A stretch of DNA of 39,949 bases from Oscillospiraceae bacterium (lineage in GTDB: Bacteria; Bacillota; Clostridia; Oscillospirales; Oscillospiraceae), in contig JAHHSD010000014.1 in the NCBI GenBank assembly GCA_020025425.1, positions 1 to 39,949 of the forward strand, given 5' to 3'. A model generated the notes under the pieces. That model saw only the letters and a list, made by a program, of their open reading frames with translations, did no database searches and was not told the DNA's origin. Positions within the stretch are counted from its first letter, which is position 1. Each line of letters opens with the position of its first letter. Both the position numbers and the translations under genes were made by a program. This document shows positions 1 to 7,211 of the stretch, piece after piece.

Positions 1-743
1 GCACCAAGTCCAACGCCCAGCTGCTGGCCGAGCGCATCGGCACCGCCTTCCGCACCGTGGACATCGGTGAAGCCGTAAAGGTCCACTTCCAGGACATCGG
101 CCAGGCTATGGACGACTACTCCGTCACCTTTGAGAACGGTCAGGCCCGGGAGCGCACCCAGGTGCTTATGGATATCGCCAACCAGCAGGGCGGCATGGTC
201 ATCGGCACCGGCGACCTCAGCGAGCTGGCCCTGGGCTGGGCCACCTACAACGGCGACCACATGAGCATGTACTCCGTCAACGCCGACATCCCCAAGACCC
301 TGGTGCGCCACCTGGTGGCCTTCGCCGCTGACCGGTCCGCCGACAGCCAGCTCTCCGCCGTGCTGCGGGACATTCTGGACACCCCCGTCTCCCCCGAGCT
401 CCTGCCCCCCAAGGACGGGGAGATTGCCCAGTGCACCGAGGACCTGGTGGGCCCCTATGAGCTGCACGACTTCTTCCTCTACTACATCCTGCGCTGGGGT
501 TTTTCGCCCCGGAAGGTGCTCCGTCTGGCCGAGTACGCCCTGGGCGGCCGCTATGACCACGAGACCCTGCTCAAGTGGCTGAAGAACTTCTACCGCCGCT
601 TCTTTACCCAGCAGTTCAAGCGCTCCTGCCTGCCCGACGGCCCCCAGGTGGGCGCCCTGGCCGTCTCCCCCCGCGGCGGACTGGTGATGCCCTCCGACGC
701 CCTGAACACCCTGTGGATGGCCGAGCTGGAGGAGCTGGCATGA
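1..743 (+). CDS. nadE: NAD+ synthase, glutamine-hydrolysing type (C-terminal part)
   Basis: The 5' end lies outside the window; the reading frame is open from base 3. This is the C-terminal part of the synthetase domain, which amidates deamido-NAD+ with ATP to make NAD+ in the cytoplasm. Visible family motifs are TKSNAQLLAERIG at the start, GTGDLSELALGW, YNGDHMSMYSVNADIPKT and, near the end, FKRSCLPDGPQVG. The long C-terminal extension after the NADIPKT motif is typical of the large glutamine-dependent enzymes that carry an N-terminal nitrilase domain, which is not visible here. The stop overlaps the next ATG by an ATGA junction, so the chromate transporter pair is translationally coupled to it. 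Family assignment is firm; the glutamine dependence is inferred from the C-terminal style. Confidence 0.9.
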   Translation, partial: TKSNAQLLAERIGTAFRTVDIGEAVKVHFQDIGQAMDDYSVTFENGQARERTQVLMDIANQQGGMVIGTGDLSELALGWATYNGDHMSMYSVNADIPKTLVRHLVAFAADRSADSQLSAVLRDILDTPVSPELLPPKDGEIAQCTEDLVGPYELHDFFLYYILRWGFSPRKVLRLAEYALGGRYDHETLLKWLKNFYRRFFTQQFKRSCLPDGPQVGALAVSPRGGLVMPSDALNTLWMAELEELA

Positions 744-1336
744 ACACCCTGGCCAGCCTGTTTCTCACCTTCGCCAAGGTGGGGGTATGCACCTTCGGCG
801 GCGGCTACGCCATGCTGCCCATCCTCCAGCGGGAGATCGTGGAGAAGAAGGGCTGGGCCACCGAGGAGGAGCTGGCCGACTACTTTGCCATCGGTCAGTG
901 TACCCCGGGCATCATCGCGGTGAACACCGCCACCTTTGTGGGCCAGAAGCTGCGGGGCATCCCCGGCGGGGTGCTGGCCACCCTGGGCGTGGTCTTTCCC
1001 TCGGCGGTCATCATCATGGCCCTGGCCGCCTTCCTCCAGACCTTTGCCCAGATGCCCATAGTCATCCACGCCTTCGCCGGGATCCGGGCCTGCGTCTGCG
1101 CCCTGATCCTGTCCAGCGTCATCAAGCTGAGCCGAAATTCCCTGGTGGACTTGCCCACCGTCCTTCTGTCCGCCCTGGTCCTGGTCCTGGCCGTGGCCGG
1201 GAACCTGGTCACCTTCCCTGCGGACGTCTTTTGGGGGCAGCTGCTCAACTTCCTGCTCTCCCCCGTGGCCCTGGTGGTCCTGGCCGGCGTGGCCGGCCTG
1301 TGCATCAAGGGTGCGAAAGGAGCGCTGAAGCCGTGA
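740..1336 (+). CDS. Chromate transporter, first half-size subunit (CHR family)
   Basis: This is a 198-residue membrane protein with one CHR domain. The family signature is visible as CTFGGGYAMLPIL near residues 17-29 and QCTPGIIAVNTATFVG near residues 53-68, followed by several hydrophobic segments. Full-length ChrA proteins are about 400 residues with two such halves; here the halves are separate genes and the second follows at once, so a heterodimer is likely. The start codon overlaps the nadE stop (ATGA) and its own stop overlaps the next start (GTGA). Known members export chromate by proton exchange, but many short-chain homologues have untested substrates. A small anion is a safer guess than chromate in a gut anaerobe. 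Confidence 0.88.
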   Translation: MNTLASLFLTFAKVGVCTFGGGYAMLPILQREIVEKKGWATEEELADYFAIGQCTPGIIAVNTATFVGQKLRGIPGGVLATLGVVFPSAVIIMALAAFLQTFAQMPIVIHAFAGIRACVCALILSSVIKLSRNSLVDLPTVLLSALVLVLAVAGNLVTFPADVFWGQLLNFLLSPVALVVLAGVAGLCIKGAKGALKP

Positions 1337-1896
1337 TTCTCCTGCGTCTGTTCTATGAATTTTTCAAGGTCGGCCTCTTTTCCGTGGGCGGCGGCCTGGC
1401 CACCATCCCCTTTCTGGCCGACATGGGCACCCGCACCGGCTGGTTTTCCTCCGCCGACCTGGCCAACATGATCGCAGTGTCCGAATCCACCCCCGGCCCC
1501 ATCGGCGTGAACATGGCCACCTATGTGGGTTTCCACACCGCCGGCATCTTTGGTGGAATCGTGGCCACCCTGGGCCTGGTCTGCCCCGCCTTTTTGACCA
1601 TCGCCGTCATCGCCGGATTTCTGAAAAAATTCCGGGAGAGCCGGGGGGTGAGCGCGGTCTTTTACGGCCTGCGCCCCGCCTCCACCGCCCTGATCGCCGC
1701 CGCCTTTCTGGAGGTGTGCGCCATCGCCCTGATCCGCACCGCCCCCGCCGGGGCGGCCCTCCCCTCCATCCACTGGCCCGCGCTGATCCTGGCCGCCGCT
1801 GTCTTTTTCTGCATCCAGTTCACCCCGCTGAAAAAGCTCCACCCCATCGTGTTCATCGGGATCTCCGCCCTGGCCGGGATTGTATTCCAGATGTAA
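1333..1896 (+). CDS. Chromate transporter, second half-size subunit (CHR family)
   Basis: This 187-residue membrane protein is paralogous to its upstream neighbour. SVGGGLATIPFL near residues 16-27 and ESTPGPIGVNMATYVG near residue 50 correspond to the GGGYAMLPIL and CTPG motifs of the first half. I use the GTG at 1333, which overlaps the previous stop codon by four bases; the frame is open further upstream but that part overlaps the first CHR gene antiparallel in frame only. The two genes look like an obligate pair. It ends in a hydrophobic segment just before a short spacer and the next gene. The function follows from the CHR family; the substrate is unknown. Confidence 0.87.
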   Translation: MILLRLFYEFFKVGLFSVGGGLATIPFLADMGTRTGWFSSADLANMIAVSESTPGPIGVNMATYVGFHTAGIFGGIVATLGLVCPAFLTIAVIAGFLKKFRESRGVSAVFYGLRPASTALIAAAFLEVCAIALIRTAPAGAALPSIHWPALILAAAVFFCIQFTPLKKLHPIVFIGISALAGIVFQM

Positions 1897-1936
1897 GGCC
1901 TATACTTTTAGTTTGATAAGGATTGAATATTACACC

Positions 1937-2503
1937 ATGAATATCACTCAGACCCTGTTTACCGCCCGTCCCACCGACCAGCGCATCCCCCAGGAGCTGG
2001 CCATCTACGACCGCATGGACCAGCTGGACATCCCCCATTTCCGGGTGGACCACGACCACGCCGACACCATGGAGGACTGCCTGCTCATCGAGGAGACCCT
2101 GGGGGCGCCCATCTGCAAGAACCTGTTTCTCTGCAACCGCCAGCAGACCCAGTTCTATCTGCTGCTCATGCCGGGAGACAAGCCCTTCAAGACCAAGTTC
2201 CTCTCCGCCCAGCTGGGCTGTGCCCGGCTGTCCTTCGCCGACGAGGCGCACATGGCCGACCTGCTCCAGACCCGCCCCGGCTCGGCCAGCGCCCTGGAGC
2301 TGCTCTTTGACAGTGAACACCAGGTCCAGCTGGTCATTGACCGGGACCTGCTCCACTGCGATCAGATCGGCGCTCACCCCGGGATCAACACCTCCACCCT
2401 GCGGCTGAGCCGGGAGGACCTGTTGCGCTACGCCCAGTCCACCGGCCACGAGCCCGTCTACGTGGACCTGCCCGACCCCCGGCTGGAGGAGCAGGAGGGC
2501 TGA
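1937..2503 (+). CDS. ProX/YbaK-type prolyl-tRNA editing protein
   Basis: This cytoplasmic protein of 188 residues belongs to the YbaK/ProX superfamily. Members hydrolyse mischarged tRNA, typically Ala- or Cys-tRNA(Pro), in trans. Visible family features are HDHADTMEDC near the N-terminus, LGAPICKNLFLCN, the SAQLGCARLSFADE segment and the C-terminal GAHPGINTSTLRLS motif, which corresponds to the conserved G-x-x-P-G-x-x-x loop. The ATG at 1937 is chosen because homologues begin here and an AAGG-type ribosome site lies about 15 bases upstream. The next gene is convergent, with a shared terminator. The exact aminoacyl-tRNA substrate cannot be told from sequence. Confidence 0.85.
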   Translation: MNITQTLFTARPTDQRIPQELAIYDRMDQLDIPHFRVDHDHADTMEDCLLIEETLGAPICKNLFLCNRQQTQFYLLLMPGDKPFKTKFLSAQLGCARLSFADEAHMADLLQTRPGSASALELLFDSEHQVQLVIDRDLLHCDQIGAHPGINTSTLRLSREDLLRYAQSTGHEPVYVDLPDPRLEEQEG

Positions 2504-2533
2504 GCCGCTCTGACTTTCCACATATCTGTGCAA

Positions 2534-2570
2534 AAAACCCCGGCGTGATTTCAAATCACGCCGGGGTTTT
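2534..2570. terminator. Bidirectional rho-independent terminator
   Basis: A perfect stem (ACCCCGGCGTGATTT and its complement) is flanked by an A-run on the left and a T-run on the right. It lies between convergent genes and can end both. Confidence 0.9.
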
Positions 2571-2581
2571 CTCTCTTCTGC

Positions 2582-3286
2582 TCAGACCTTTCTGATGATG
2601 CCCATGGGGGTGCTCTCGCTGGACTGGCCCAGGGGATTGTCCCCCAGGATCTTGGCCAGCTGGTCCATGGAGGGCTCCTTTTCGGAGAAGCCCAGGATGT
2701 TGGCGCCCAGATCGTTGATGTCCACGATGGCCACGGGATGGCCCAGGGCCTTGCTCAGGGCCTTGGAGGTGCCCATGGGGTCGTCCGGGGTGAGGACCAC
2801 ATAGTGGTCGTAGGGGGGGATGGTGCCCTCGGTGGGGCCGTCGATGCCCCGGGCCTTGGGGCCAGCCACGATGTAGAACCAGCCCTTCTGGCGGAAGATC
2901 TTGCCCAGCACGCTGCAAAAAGCGGCAAACAGGATGCGCAGGGTGCCGCACTCCTGCAAGGCCATCTCCATGGTCTCCGGGATGCCCAGGCCGATGCCGG
3001 CGGGGGTCTTGGTCACATATCTGCTCAGCGTGACGGCCAGCTTGCGGGGCTTGATGTCCTCCATGGGGATGGCCCGCTTCTGGGTACAGGCCACCGCCTT
3101 CTCAGAGATGAACAGGATGTCCCCGGCCTCCATCTTGTCGCCGGCATACTTCACCACCACGTCGGACATCTTGTCCGCGTCGGTGATCAGGTGGGTTTTA
3201 ATGGGAATGCGCTGATACTCCACGCCATCCACGGTGCGGACCAGCTGCTTGCCCGGGTTGGCGCTGTACTGTACTTCCTCGCTCAT
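2582..3286 (-). CDS. Coenzyme F420-0:L-glutamate ligase-like protein
   Basis: This 234-residue protein matches the CofE/FbiB-type ligase family (F420_ligase). Visible features are the N-terminal RIPIKTHLITDADKM, the SEKAVACTQKR segment, VAGPKARGIDGPTEGTIPP and the C-terminal LGHPVAIVDINDLGANILG. True CofE adds glutamate to F420-0 using GTP. No F420 biosynthesis or F420-dependent gene is visible nearby, so the substrate here may be different. The ATG at 3286 has a GAGAGGAG ribosome site about 9 bases upstream. A -10-like TATAAT lies at 3359-3364 on the minus strand with a poor -35. It stands alone, convergent with the tRNA-editing gene. Confidence 0.75.
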   Translation of the reverse strand: MSEEVQYSANPGKQLVRTVDGVEYQRIPIKTHLITDADKMSDVVVKYAGDKMEAGDILFISEKAVACTQKRAIPMEDIKPRKLAVTLSRYVTKTPAGIGLGIPETMEMALQECGTLRILFAAFCSVLGKIFRQKGWFYIVAGPKARGIDGPTEGTIPPYDHYVVLTPDDPMGTSKALSKALGHPVAIVDINDLGANILGFSEKEPSMDQLAKILGDNPLGQSSESTPMGIIRKV

Positions 3287-3358
3287 ATCGAAGTGCTCCT
3301 CTCAAACAGCGGCAGGGCTGTTGATCTTTTCTCTTAGCTTAACCGCATTGTGGCATTC

Positions 3359-3364
3359 ATTATA
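3359..3364 (-). promoter_or_regulatory. Possible -10 element for the CofE-like gene
   Basis: The minus strand reads TATAAT here, 73 bases before the start codon. The hexamer 17 bases upstream (TGGCAG) is a weak -35, so this is only a candidate. Confidence 0.35.
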
Positions 3365-3413
3365 ACACTCTGTATCCGGTCCTGCCACTTTTTTTCAAAA
3401 TTTTCAGCAGATT

Positions 3414-4178
3414 TTAGCCGCCAAGGTCCTCCGGCAGAGGGCGGCGGCGCTGCTGCACCGGCTCCCAGGCCTTCAGGGGCAGGCGCTGCATAGCCCCGAA
3501 GGTCCGCTCCTTCAAGCCGGGATAGCGGACGCTCAGCTCGGCCACCAGCTCCTTGATCTCCTGGCGCTTGGTGTTCTTGTCCACTGGACAGTGGCTGGGG
3601 ACCACGGGCAGCTTCAGCCGCTCCGCCGCAGCCCGGACCAGGCTCTCCCCGCAGTAGAGCAGGGGGCGGATCTGGGTGACCTCCATCCTGTCCAGCCAGG
3701 TCACCGGCTGGAAGCAGGAGATCCGGCCCTCAAAGATCAGGGACATATAAAAGGTCTCCACCGCGTCGTCGTAGTGGTGTCCCAGGGCGATTTTGTGGAT
3801 TCCATGCTCCTTCAGGGCCTGATTCAGGGCCCCCCGGCGCATTTTCGCGCACATGGAGCAGGGATTCTTCTCCTTTCGGATGTCGAAGATCACGTGGTGG
3901 ATCTCGCTGTTCAGCAGGGTGAAGGGGACATTCAGCTGCTGGCAGAACTTCTCCAGCTCCCCAAACTCCGCACTGGGCCAGCCGTCGGCGTGGCCCATAT
4001 CCAGGGTGAAGGCCTCCACCTCGTAGGGCACGGGGTAAAAATCCCGCAGCTTGGCCAGGGCGGTCAGCAGCACCAGGGAGTCCTTCCCCCCCGACACCCC
4101 CACGGCGATCCGGTCGCCGGGCTTTATCATATCGTAGTCCTCCACACAGCGGCGGACCATCGAGAGTATCCGGTTCAT
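3414..4178 (-). CDS. TtcA-family PP-loop ATPase (tRNA 2-thiolation)
   Basis: This 254-residue protein carries the PP-loop SGGKDS at residues 29-34, which binds ATP and adenylates the tRNA base. A CSMC pair near residue 113 and a later SHCP cysteine near residue 204 match the three-cysteine iron-sulfur site of TtcA enzymes. TtcA makes 2-thiocytidine at position 32 of tRNA; close relatives act on other tRNA sulfur modifications. GHHYDDAVETFYMSLIFEGR is the usual second motif. The start is the ATG at 4178 with AGGAAA just upstream. It faces away from rplM, so the AT-rich gap upstream is a divergent promoter region. Confidence 0.85.
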   Translation of the reverse strand: MNRILSMVRRCVEDYDMIKPGDRIAVGVSGGKDSLVLLTALAKLRDFYPVPYEVEAFTLDMGHADGWPSAEFGELEKFCQQLNVPFTLLNSEIHHVIFDIRKEKNPCSMCAKMRRGALNQALKEHGIHKIALGHHYDDAVETFYMSLIFEGRISCFQPVTWLDRMEVTQIRPLLYCGESLVRAAAERLKLPVVPSHCPVDKNTKRQEIKELVAELSVRYPGLKERTFGAMQRLPLKAWEPVQQRRRPLPEDLGG

Positions 4179-4370
4179 CTAGTTTCCTCCTATAAATCGG
4201 GGCATGTTTTTGTGTATTTTCTCTCTTTTGCCCGGTTTCTCCAAGAAAATCGTCCATTTCCGCCCGTGTACAAAATTGAAAATTGAAAATGAGATATCAA
4301 GAGAAAACAAGAGCATTTACGAGATTTCAGGAGTTTTTATAATCCTAATTTAAATTCATCAAAAAATGGG
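4179..4370. other. AT-rich divergent intergenic region
   Basis: About 190 bases between the ttcA-like start and the rplM promoter hold no ORF. The stretch 4270-4370 is strongly AT-rich compared with the genes around it, as expected upstream of a highly expressed ribosomal operon (UP-element-like), but no specific site is evident. Confidence 0.5.
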
Positions 4371-4399
4371 TTGACACAGCGGGCCGCAAATACTATAAT
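4371..4399 (+). promoter_or_regulatory. Strong SigA-type promoter for rplM-rpsI
   Basis: A perfect TTGACA at 4371-4376 and a perfect TATAAT at 4394-4399 are separated by 17 bases. An A/T-rich tract directly upstream may act as an UP element. Confidence 0.92.
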
Positions 4400-4403
4400 A
4401 CAA

Positions 4404-4476
4404 AACGCTCAACTTGTACAGTAGAGCGATCAATTTTCTCTAAAATTCATATTTTTGAGATAATAATGAGAGGAAA
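4404..4476 (+). promoter_or_regulatory. Candidate structured leader of rplM (L13 autoregulation)
   Basis: The transcribed leader contains a CGCTC/GAGCG stem at 4406-4410 and 4424-4428, then a second stem formed by TCTC and GAGA with A/T pairs between them at about 4437-4460. Firmicute L13 operons often have a leader element that lets L13 control its own synthesis. I see stem-loops in the right place, but I cannot confirm the family consensus. Confidence 0.35.
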
Positions 4477-4491
4477 ATGGAGGTTTCACCT

Positions 4492-4920
4492 ATGTCCACT
4501 TTTATGGCAAACAAGGGGAACATCGAGCGCAAGTGGTACGTCGTCGACGCCGCTGACCGTCCCCTGGGTAAGACCGCTGCTGCCGTGGCCGATCTGCTGC
4601 GCGGCAAGCTGAAGCCCGAATTCACCCCCAACGCTGACTGCGGCGATTTCGTCATCGTGATCAACGCTGAGAAGGCCGTTCTGACCGGCAACAAGCTGGA
4701 CCAGAAGTTCTATCGCCACCACACCGGCTGGGTCGGCGGTCTGAAGGAAGTCCGCTATCGCACCCTGATGCAGCAGAAGCCTGAGCTGGCCATGCAGCTG
4801 GCTGTTAAGGGCATGCTGCCCCACAACACCCTGTCCAAGGGCACCCTGGGCCGCCTGAAGATCTATCGCGGCAGCGAGCACGATCACGCCGCTCAGAAGC
4901 CTGAGCTGTGGTCTCTGTAA
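4492..4920 (+). CDS. rplM: 50S ribosomal protein L13
   Basis: This 142-residue protein is a clear L13. Visible features are KWYVVDAADRPLGKTAAAVAD near the start, GDFVIVINAEK, the KFYRHHTGWVGG loop and KGMLPHNTLSKG with a C-terminal LKIYRGSEHDHAAQKPE. It is an early-assembly protein of the large subunit. The ATG at 4492 is preferred to the in-frame ATG at 4477 because GGAGG at 4479-4483 lies 8 bases before it and overlaps the earlier start. It forms the usual two-gene operon with rpsI, whose ribosome site begins right after its stop. Confidence 0.97.
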   Translation: MSTFMANKGNIERKWYVVDAADRPLGKTAAAVADLLRGKLKPEFTPNADCGDFVIVINAEKAVLTGNKLDQKFYRHHTGWVGGLKEVRYRTLMQQKPELAMQLAVKGMLPHNTLSKGTLGRLKIYRGSEHDHAAQKPELWSL

Positions 4921-4937
4921 GAAGGAGGTAGACGATC

Positions 4938-5342
4938 ATGTATAAGAGTAAGAAGCCTTATTTCTATGGCACTGGCCGTCGGAAGTCCTCCGTCGCCCGT
5001 GTGCACCTGTTCCCCAACGGCACCGGTGCTATCACCATCAACGGCCGTGATATCGACGATTACTTCGGTCTGGAGACCCTGAAGCTGCTGGTCCGCCAGC
5101 CCCTGGTCACCACCGGTAACCTGGAGAAGATGGACATCGTTGCCACCGTCACCGGCGGCGGCGTCACCGGCCAGGCCGGCGCCATCCGTCACGGCGTGGC
5201 CCGCGCTCTGCTGCTGGCCGACGAGAACAACCGCGCTGCCCTGAAGGCTGCCGGCTTCCTGACCCGCGATCCTCGTATGAAGGAGCGTAAGAAGTACGGT
5301 CTGAAGGCCGCCCGTCGCGCTCCCCAGTTCTCCAAGCGCTGA
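4938..5342 (+). CDS. rpsI: 30S ribosomal protein S9
   Basis: This 134-residue protein is S9. GTGRRKSSVARVHLFPNGTG is the N-terminal signature, GGGVTGQAGAIRHGVARALL the central one, and the basic tail RAPQFSKR is the universally conserved end that reaches the P-site tRNA. A GAAGGAGG ribosome site starts one base after the rplM stop. The 3' end of this gene is a known attachment site for integrative elements in Firmicutes. A degenerate second copy of its last 46 bases lies at 9252-9295, beyond the accessory island. The gene itself looks intact. Confidence 0.97.
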   Translation: MYKSKKPYFYGTGRRKSSVARVHLFPNGTGAITINGRDIDDYFGLETLKLLVRQPLVTTGNLEKMDIVATVTGGGVTGQAGAIRHGVARALLLADENNRAALKAAGFLTRDPRMKERKKYGLKAARRAPQFSKR

Positions 5343-5362
5343 TTTTTCAGTCTGGATTTTCA

Positions 5363-5399
5363 AGAGCCGTCCCATCCGGGCAATGTCATTAAGTTAAGG
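5363..5399 (+). repeat. Left copy of a 37-bp inverted repeat with a flipped core
   Basis: The outer arms, AGAGCCGT and CAATGTCATTAAGTTAAGG, are exact reverse complements of sequence at 9142-9178. The 10-base centre CCCATCCGGG is in the same orientation in both copies. The right copy lies inside the structured transcription unit at 9078-9428, so this may be a fragment of a second copy of that RNA. Confidence 0.75.
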
Positions 5400-5414
5400 A
5401 TTTTGGTCCGCATC

Positions 5415-5455
5415 AAAAAGTACCCACCCTGTTTGAACAGGGTGGGTACTTTTTT
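5415..5455. terminator. Bidirectional terminator between rpsI and the SLH gene
   Basis: GTACCCACCCTG and its exact complement form a 12-bp stem with a 6-base loop. It is preceded by AAAAA and followed by TTTTTT, and can end both convergent transcripts. Confidence 0.93.
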
Positions 5456-5484
5456 CAGTCATTACACGTACACATTTTTTGAAG

Positions 5485-6429
5485 TCATGCCAAGTCGCGG
5501 TACAGGAAGGTCACAATCTGCCCACGCGTGCAGGTATTGTCGGGGGCGAAGGTGGTTGCACTGGTGCCAGAGGTAATGCCCTCCTTGACAGCCCACGCAA
5601 CCGCCTGCGCGTACTCCGCACCTGCATCCACATCGGTAAACGCGGCGGTATCGGCGGCGGGCTTGCCCGCCAGCTTCCAGAGATAGGTCACTGTGGCGGC
5701 GCGGGTAGCAGGAGTGTCGGCGCTAAAGGCGTCTGTCGGGCCCTTTTCCAGCGCCCAGTTGGCCGCATCGGTGTAATACTGTCCAGCGGGGACGGCGGCG
5801 TTATTGCCAGCGGGAGCAGGGGAACCGTTAGCCCGCCACAGGAAGGTCAAAATCTGCGCCGTGGTGCAGGTGTTGTTGGGGCTGAACGTGGTAGCGGAAG
5901 TTCCAGCGGTCACGCCCTTGTCTACCGCCCACTTCACCGCATCGGCGTAGTAACTGCCAGCGACTACATCGTTGAAGCCAGAGTTGGCAACAGACTGTCC
6001 GGCGTCGGCCCCCAGTCTTACATATGTATTGTCACCCAGCGGCAGGATCAAGTTGTAGTTGACGCCATCCTGTCCCTCAAACACGGAATCTACCGAACCC
6101 GTGGTAAACTCATAGTAGACAGGGCTCATGTCATACGCACCGTTATCCATCAATTCGAAACCACTCACCAAAGGGCAAACCCCCCATGGAGCGTCGACAA
6201 CCGTCACCGTGGAGCCGGGTTTCAGCGTGATCATAGTGACCTGCTCTTCATAGGGGTCGCCCTCCATCCCTTGAAGTTTGATCGTTTCTTTCGTAACAGA
6301 CGCAGCGTCAAAGGTCAAGGTTGCGTCCTCGGTCGTGACTGTATAGGATTCGTAATTTGCCGCAAAGGCGGGGACGCTGAGGCTCAGGCACAACGCAAGA
6401 GCCAGTGCCGTACTTACCAGTTTTTTCAT
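5485..6429 (-). CDS. Exported protein with three S-layer homology (SLH) repeats
   Basis: This 314-residue protein starts with a signal peptide: MKK, a hydrophobic run to about residue 20, and a likely cut after AFA near residue 23. A unique domain of about 140 residues follows, rich in Thr, Val, Asp and Glu, that I do not recognise. Three SLH repeats make up the second half, visible as YYADAVKWAVDKGVTAG, YYTDAANWALEKG and YAQAVAWAVKEGITSG, each with an FxPxxTxTRxQ-like element; the middle one is shortened. SLH repeats bind secondary cell-wall polymers, so the protein is probably surface-anchored at its C-terminus. The ATG at 6429 has AGGAAG 11 bases upstream. It sits in an accessory region between rpsI and an IS. 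Confidence 0.88.
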   Translation of the reverse strand: MKKLVSTALALALCLSLSVPAFAANYESYTVTTEDATLTFDAASVTKETIKLQGMEGDPYEEQVTMITLKPGSTVTVVDAPWGVCPLVSGFELMDNGAYDMSPVYYEFTTGSVDSVFEGQDGVNYNLILPLGDNTYVRLGADAGQSVANSGFNDVVAGSYYADAVKWAVDKGVTAGTSATTFSPNNTCTTAQILTFLWRANGSPAPAGNNAAVPAGQYYTDAANWALEKGPTDAFSADTPATRAATVTYLWKLAGKPAADTAAFTDVDAGAEYAQAVAWAVKEGITSGTSATTFAPDNTCTRGQIVTFLYRDLA

Positions 6430-6548
6430 TTTGCAGACTTCCTTTTCTCATATTTTGCCGTGCCGCACTTCTCTCCCTCCGGCTCCTCTCGTCTGGGGCT
6501 TTTCACCCTGCGCGGCACGACAAAATCAATCAAGGTCAGCCCATATAT

Positions 6549-6605
6549 TTCCGACGGACAGCCCCAGCGGGCGGGGAAAACCCCCGCCCGGGGCCACTGT
6601 CGGAA
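6549..6605 (-). repeat. 57-base GC-rich imperfect hairpin in the SLH gene leader
   Basis: TTCCGAC at 6549-6555 pairs with GTCGGAA at 6599-6605, and the inner arms GCCCC and GCGGGGA-type tracts pair across an AAAA loop. It lies 120 bases before the SLH start on the same strand. It could be a palindromic interspersed element or a leader structure. Confidence 0.6.
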
Positions 6606-6607
6606 AC

Positions 6608-6645
6608 ATAAAAAGCGGTGCTGAGCGTATAACTCAACACCGCCT
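6608..6645 (-). terminator. Minus-strand terminator-like hairpin
   Basis: GCGGTG and CACCGC (6615-6620 and 6638-6643) with TGAG/CTCA inside form a stem followed by a T-run on the minus strand. No gene is seen upstream that it would end, so it may be a leader attenuator or a leftover. Confidence 0.5.
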
Positions 6646-6699
6646 GACTGTTATCAATCAAAGCGAAACACACAATCCCCCATTTCCTGATGTTTACCC

Positions 6700-6729
6700 T
6701 TGCAAAAAGGGTGGTATATCAAGTATAAT
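6700..6729 (+). promoter_or_regulatory. Promoter of the candidate small RNA
   Basis: TTGCAA at 6700-6705 and a perfect TATAAT at 6724-6729 are 18 bases apart. No coding sequence follows, only a series of stem-loops and a terminator. Confidence 0.55.
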
Positions 6730-6735
6730 AAGAGA

Positions 6736-6937
6736 TACGGTGCGGTAAAAACCGTGGTGTTGAGTGCCTATTTCACTCTTCATCGGGACATAGCAAGCGC
6801 CAACTTGCTATGTCCTGCCGCTATTTATGTTTCCGCTTCAATTTTAACCGATAACCCGCAGAATTGCAAGGCCATTTCGACAAGATATTCTAAAAATGCC
6901 CCTGTTCGTTTCCATTGACGAACAGGGGCATTTTTAC
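6736..6937 (+). ncRNA. Candidate small RNA of about 200 nt
   Basis: Between a good promoter and a strong terminator lie four stem-loops and no plausible ORF. They are ACGGT/ACCGT at 6737-6755, GAGTG/CACTC at 6762-6778, a perfect 12-bp stem GGACATAGCAAG with its complement at 6786-6815, and the terminator. The segment GGTGTTGAGT at 6756-6765 is the exact reverse complement of ACTCAACACC at 6632-6641 in the SLH leader region on the other strand. Function unknown; it lies between the SLH gene and the IS. Confidence 0.4.
6892..6935. terminator. Strong bidirectional terminator
   Basis: A perfect 17-bp stem (AAAAATGCCCCTGTTCG and complement) with a 10-base loop ends in TTTTT on the plus strand and AAAAA on the left. 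It ends the RNA candidate at 6736. Confidence 0.85.
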
Positions 6938-7065
6938 TGCCTTTCAGATACTGGTTGCATTTTTCGTAATTATCGTCGTTTCCGCACAATCTGACCAGTT
7001 TTTCGAGCGTTGCAAGTGCTTGTTGATATTTGTCCCGCTATCGTCTTTTTTGCCTGTTGCCGATA

Positions 7066-7211
7066 ATTTCTGATACATTCCACAAACTTGTTGAGATTGC
7101 ATATCATATTTTAACTTAACGGCCGGTTGCTTCCGAAAAAAGGGGAAAAGCACCCACCGCCAAAAATCCACCGACCGCATTTCTGATACATTCCATAAAC
7201 AAGTTGAAATT
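7066..7211. repeat. Pair of 33-bp direct repeats, 113 bp apart
   Basis: The segments at 7066-7098 and 7179-7211 match at 29 of 33 positions; both begin ATTTCTGATACATTCCA. On the minus strand they look like duplicated coding debris in different frames. Confidence 0.7.

Noticed and set aside
5479..6624. 381-residue plus-strand ORF opposite the SLH gene
   Set aside because: It is the antisense shadow of a clear signal-peptide and SLH protein.
6825..7037. 70-codon open minus-strand frame with protein-like composition, ending in VKIEAET
   Set aside because: It has a TAG directly upstream, no start codon, and contains the 17-bp terminator palindrome; possibly a decayed gene end, but not supportable.
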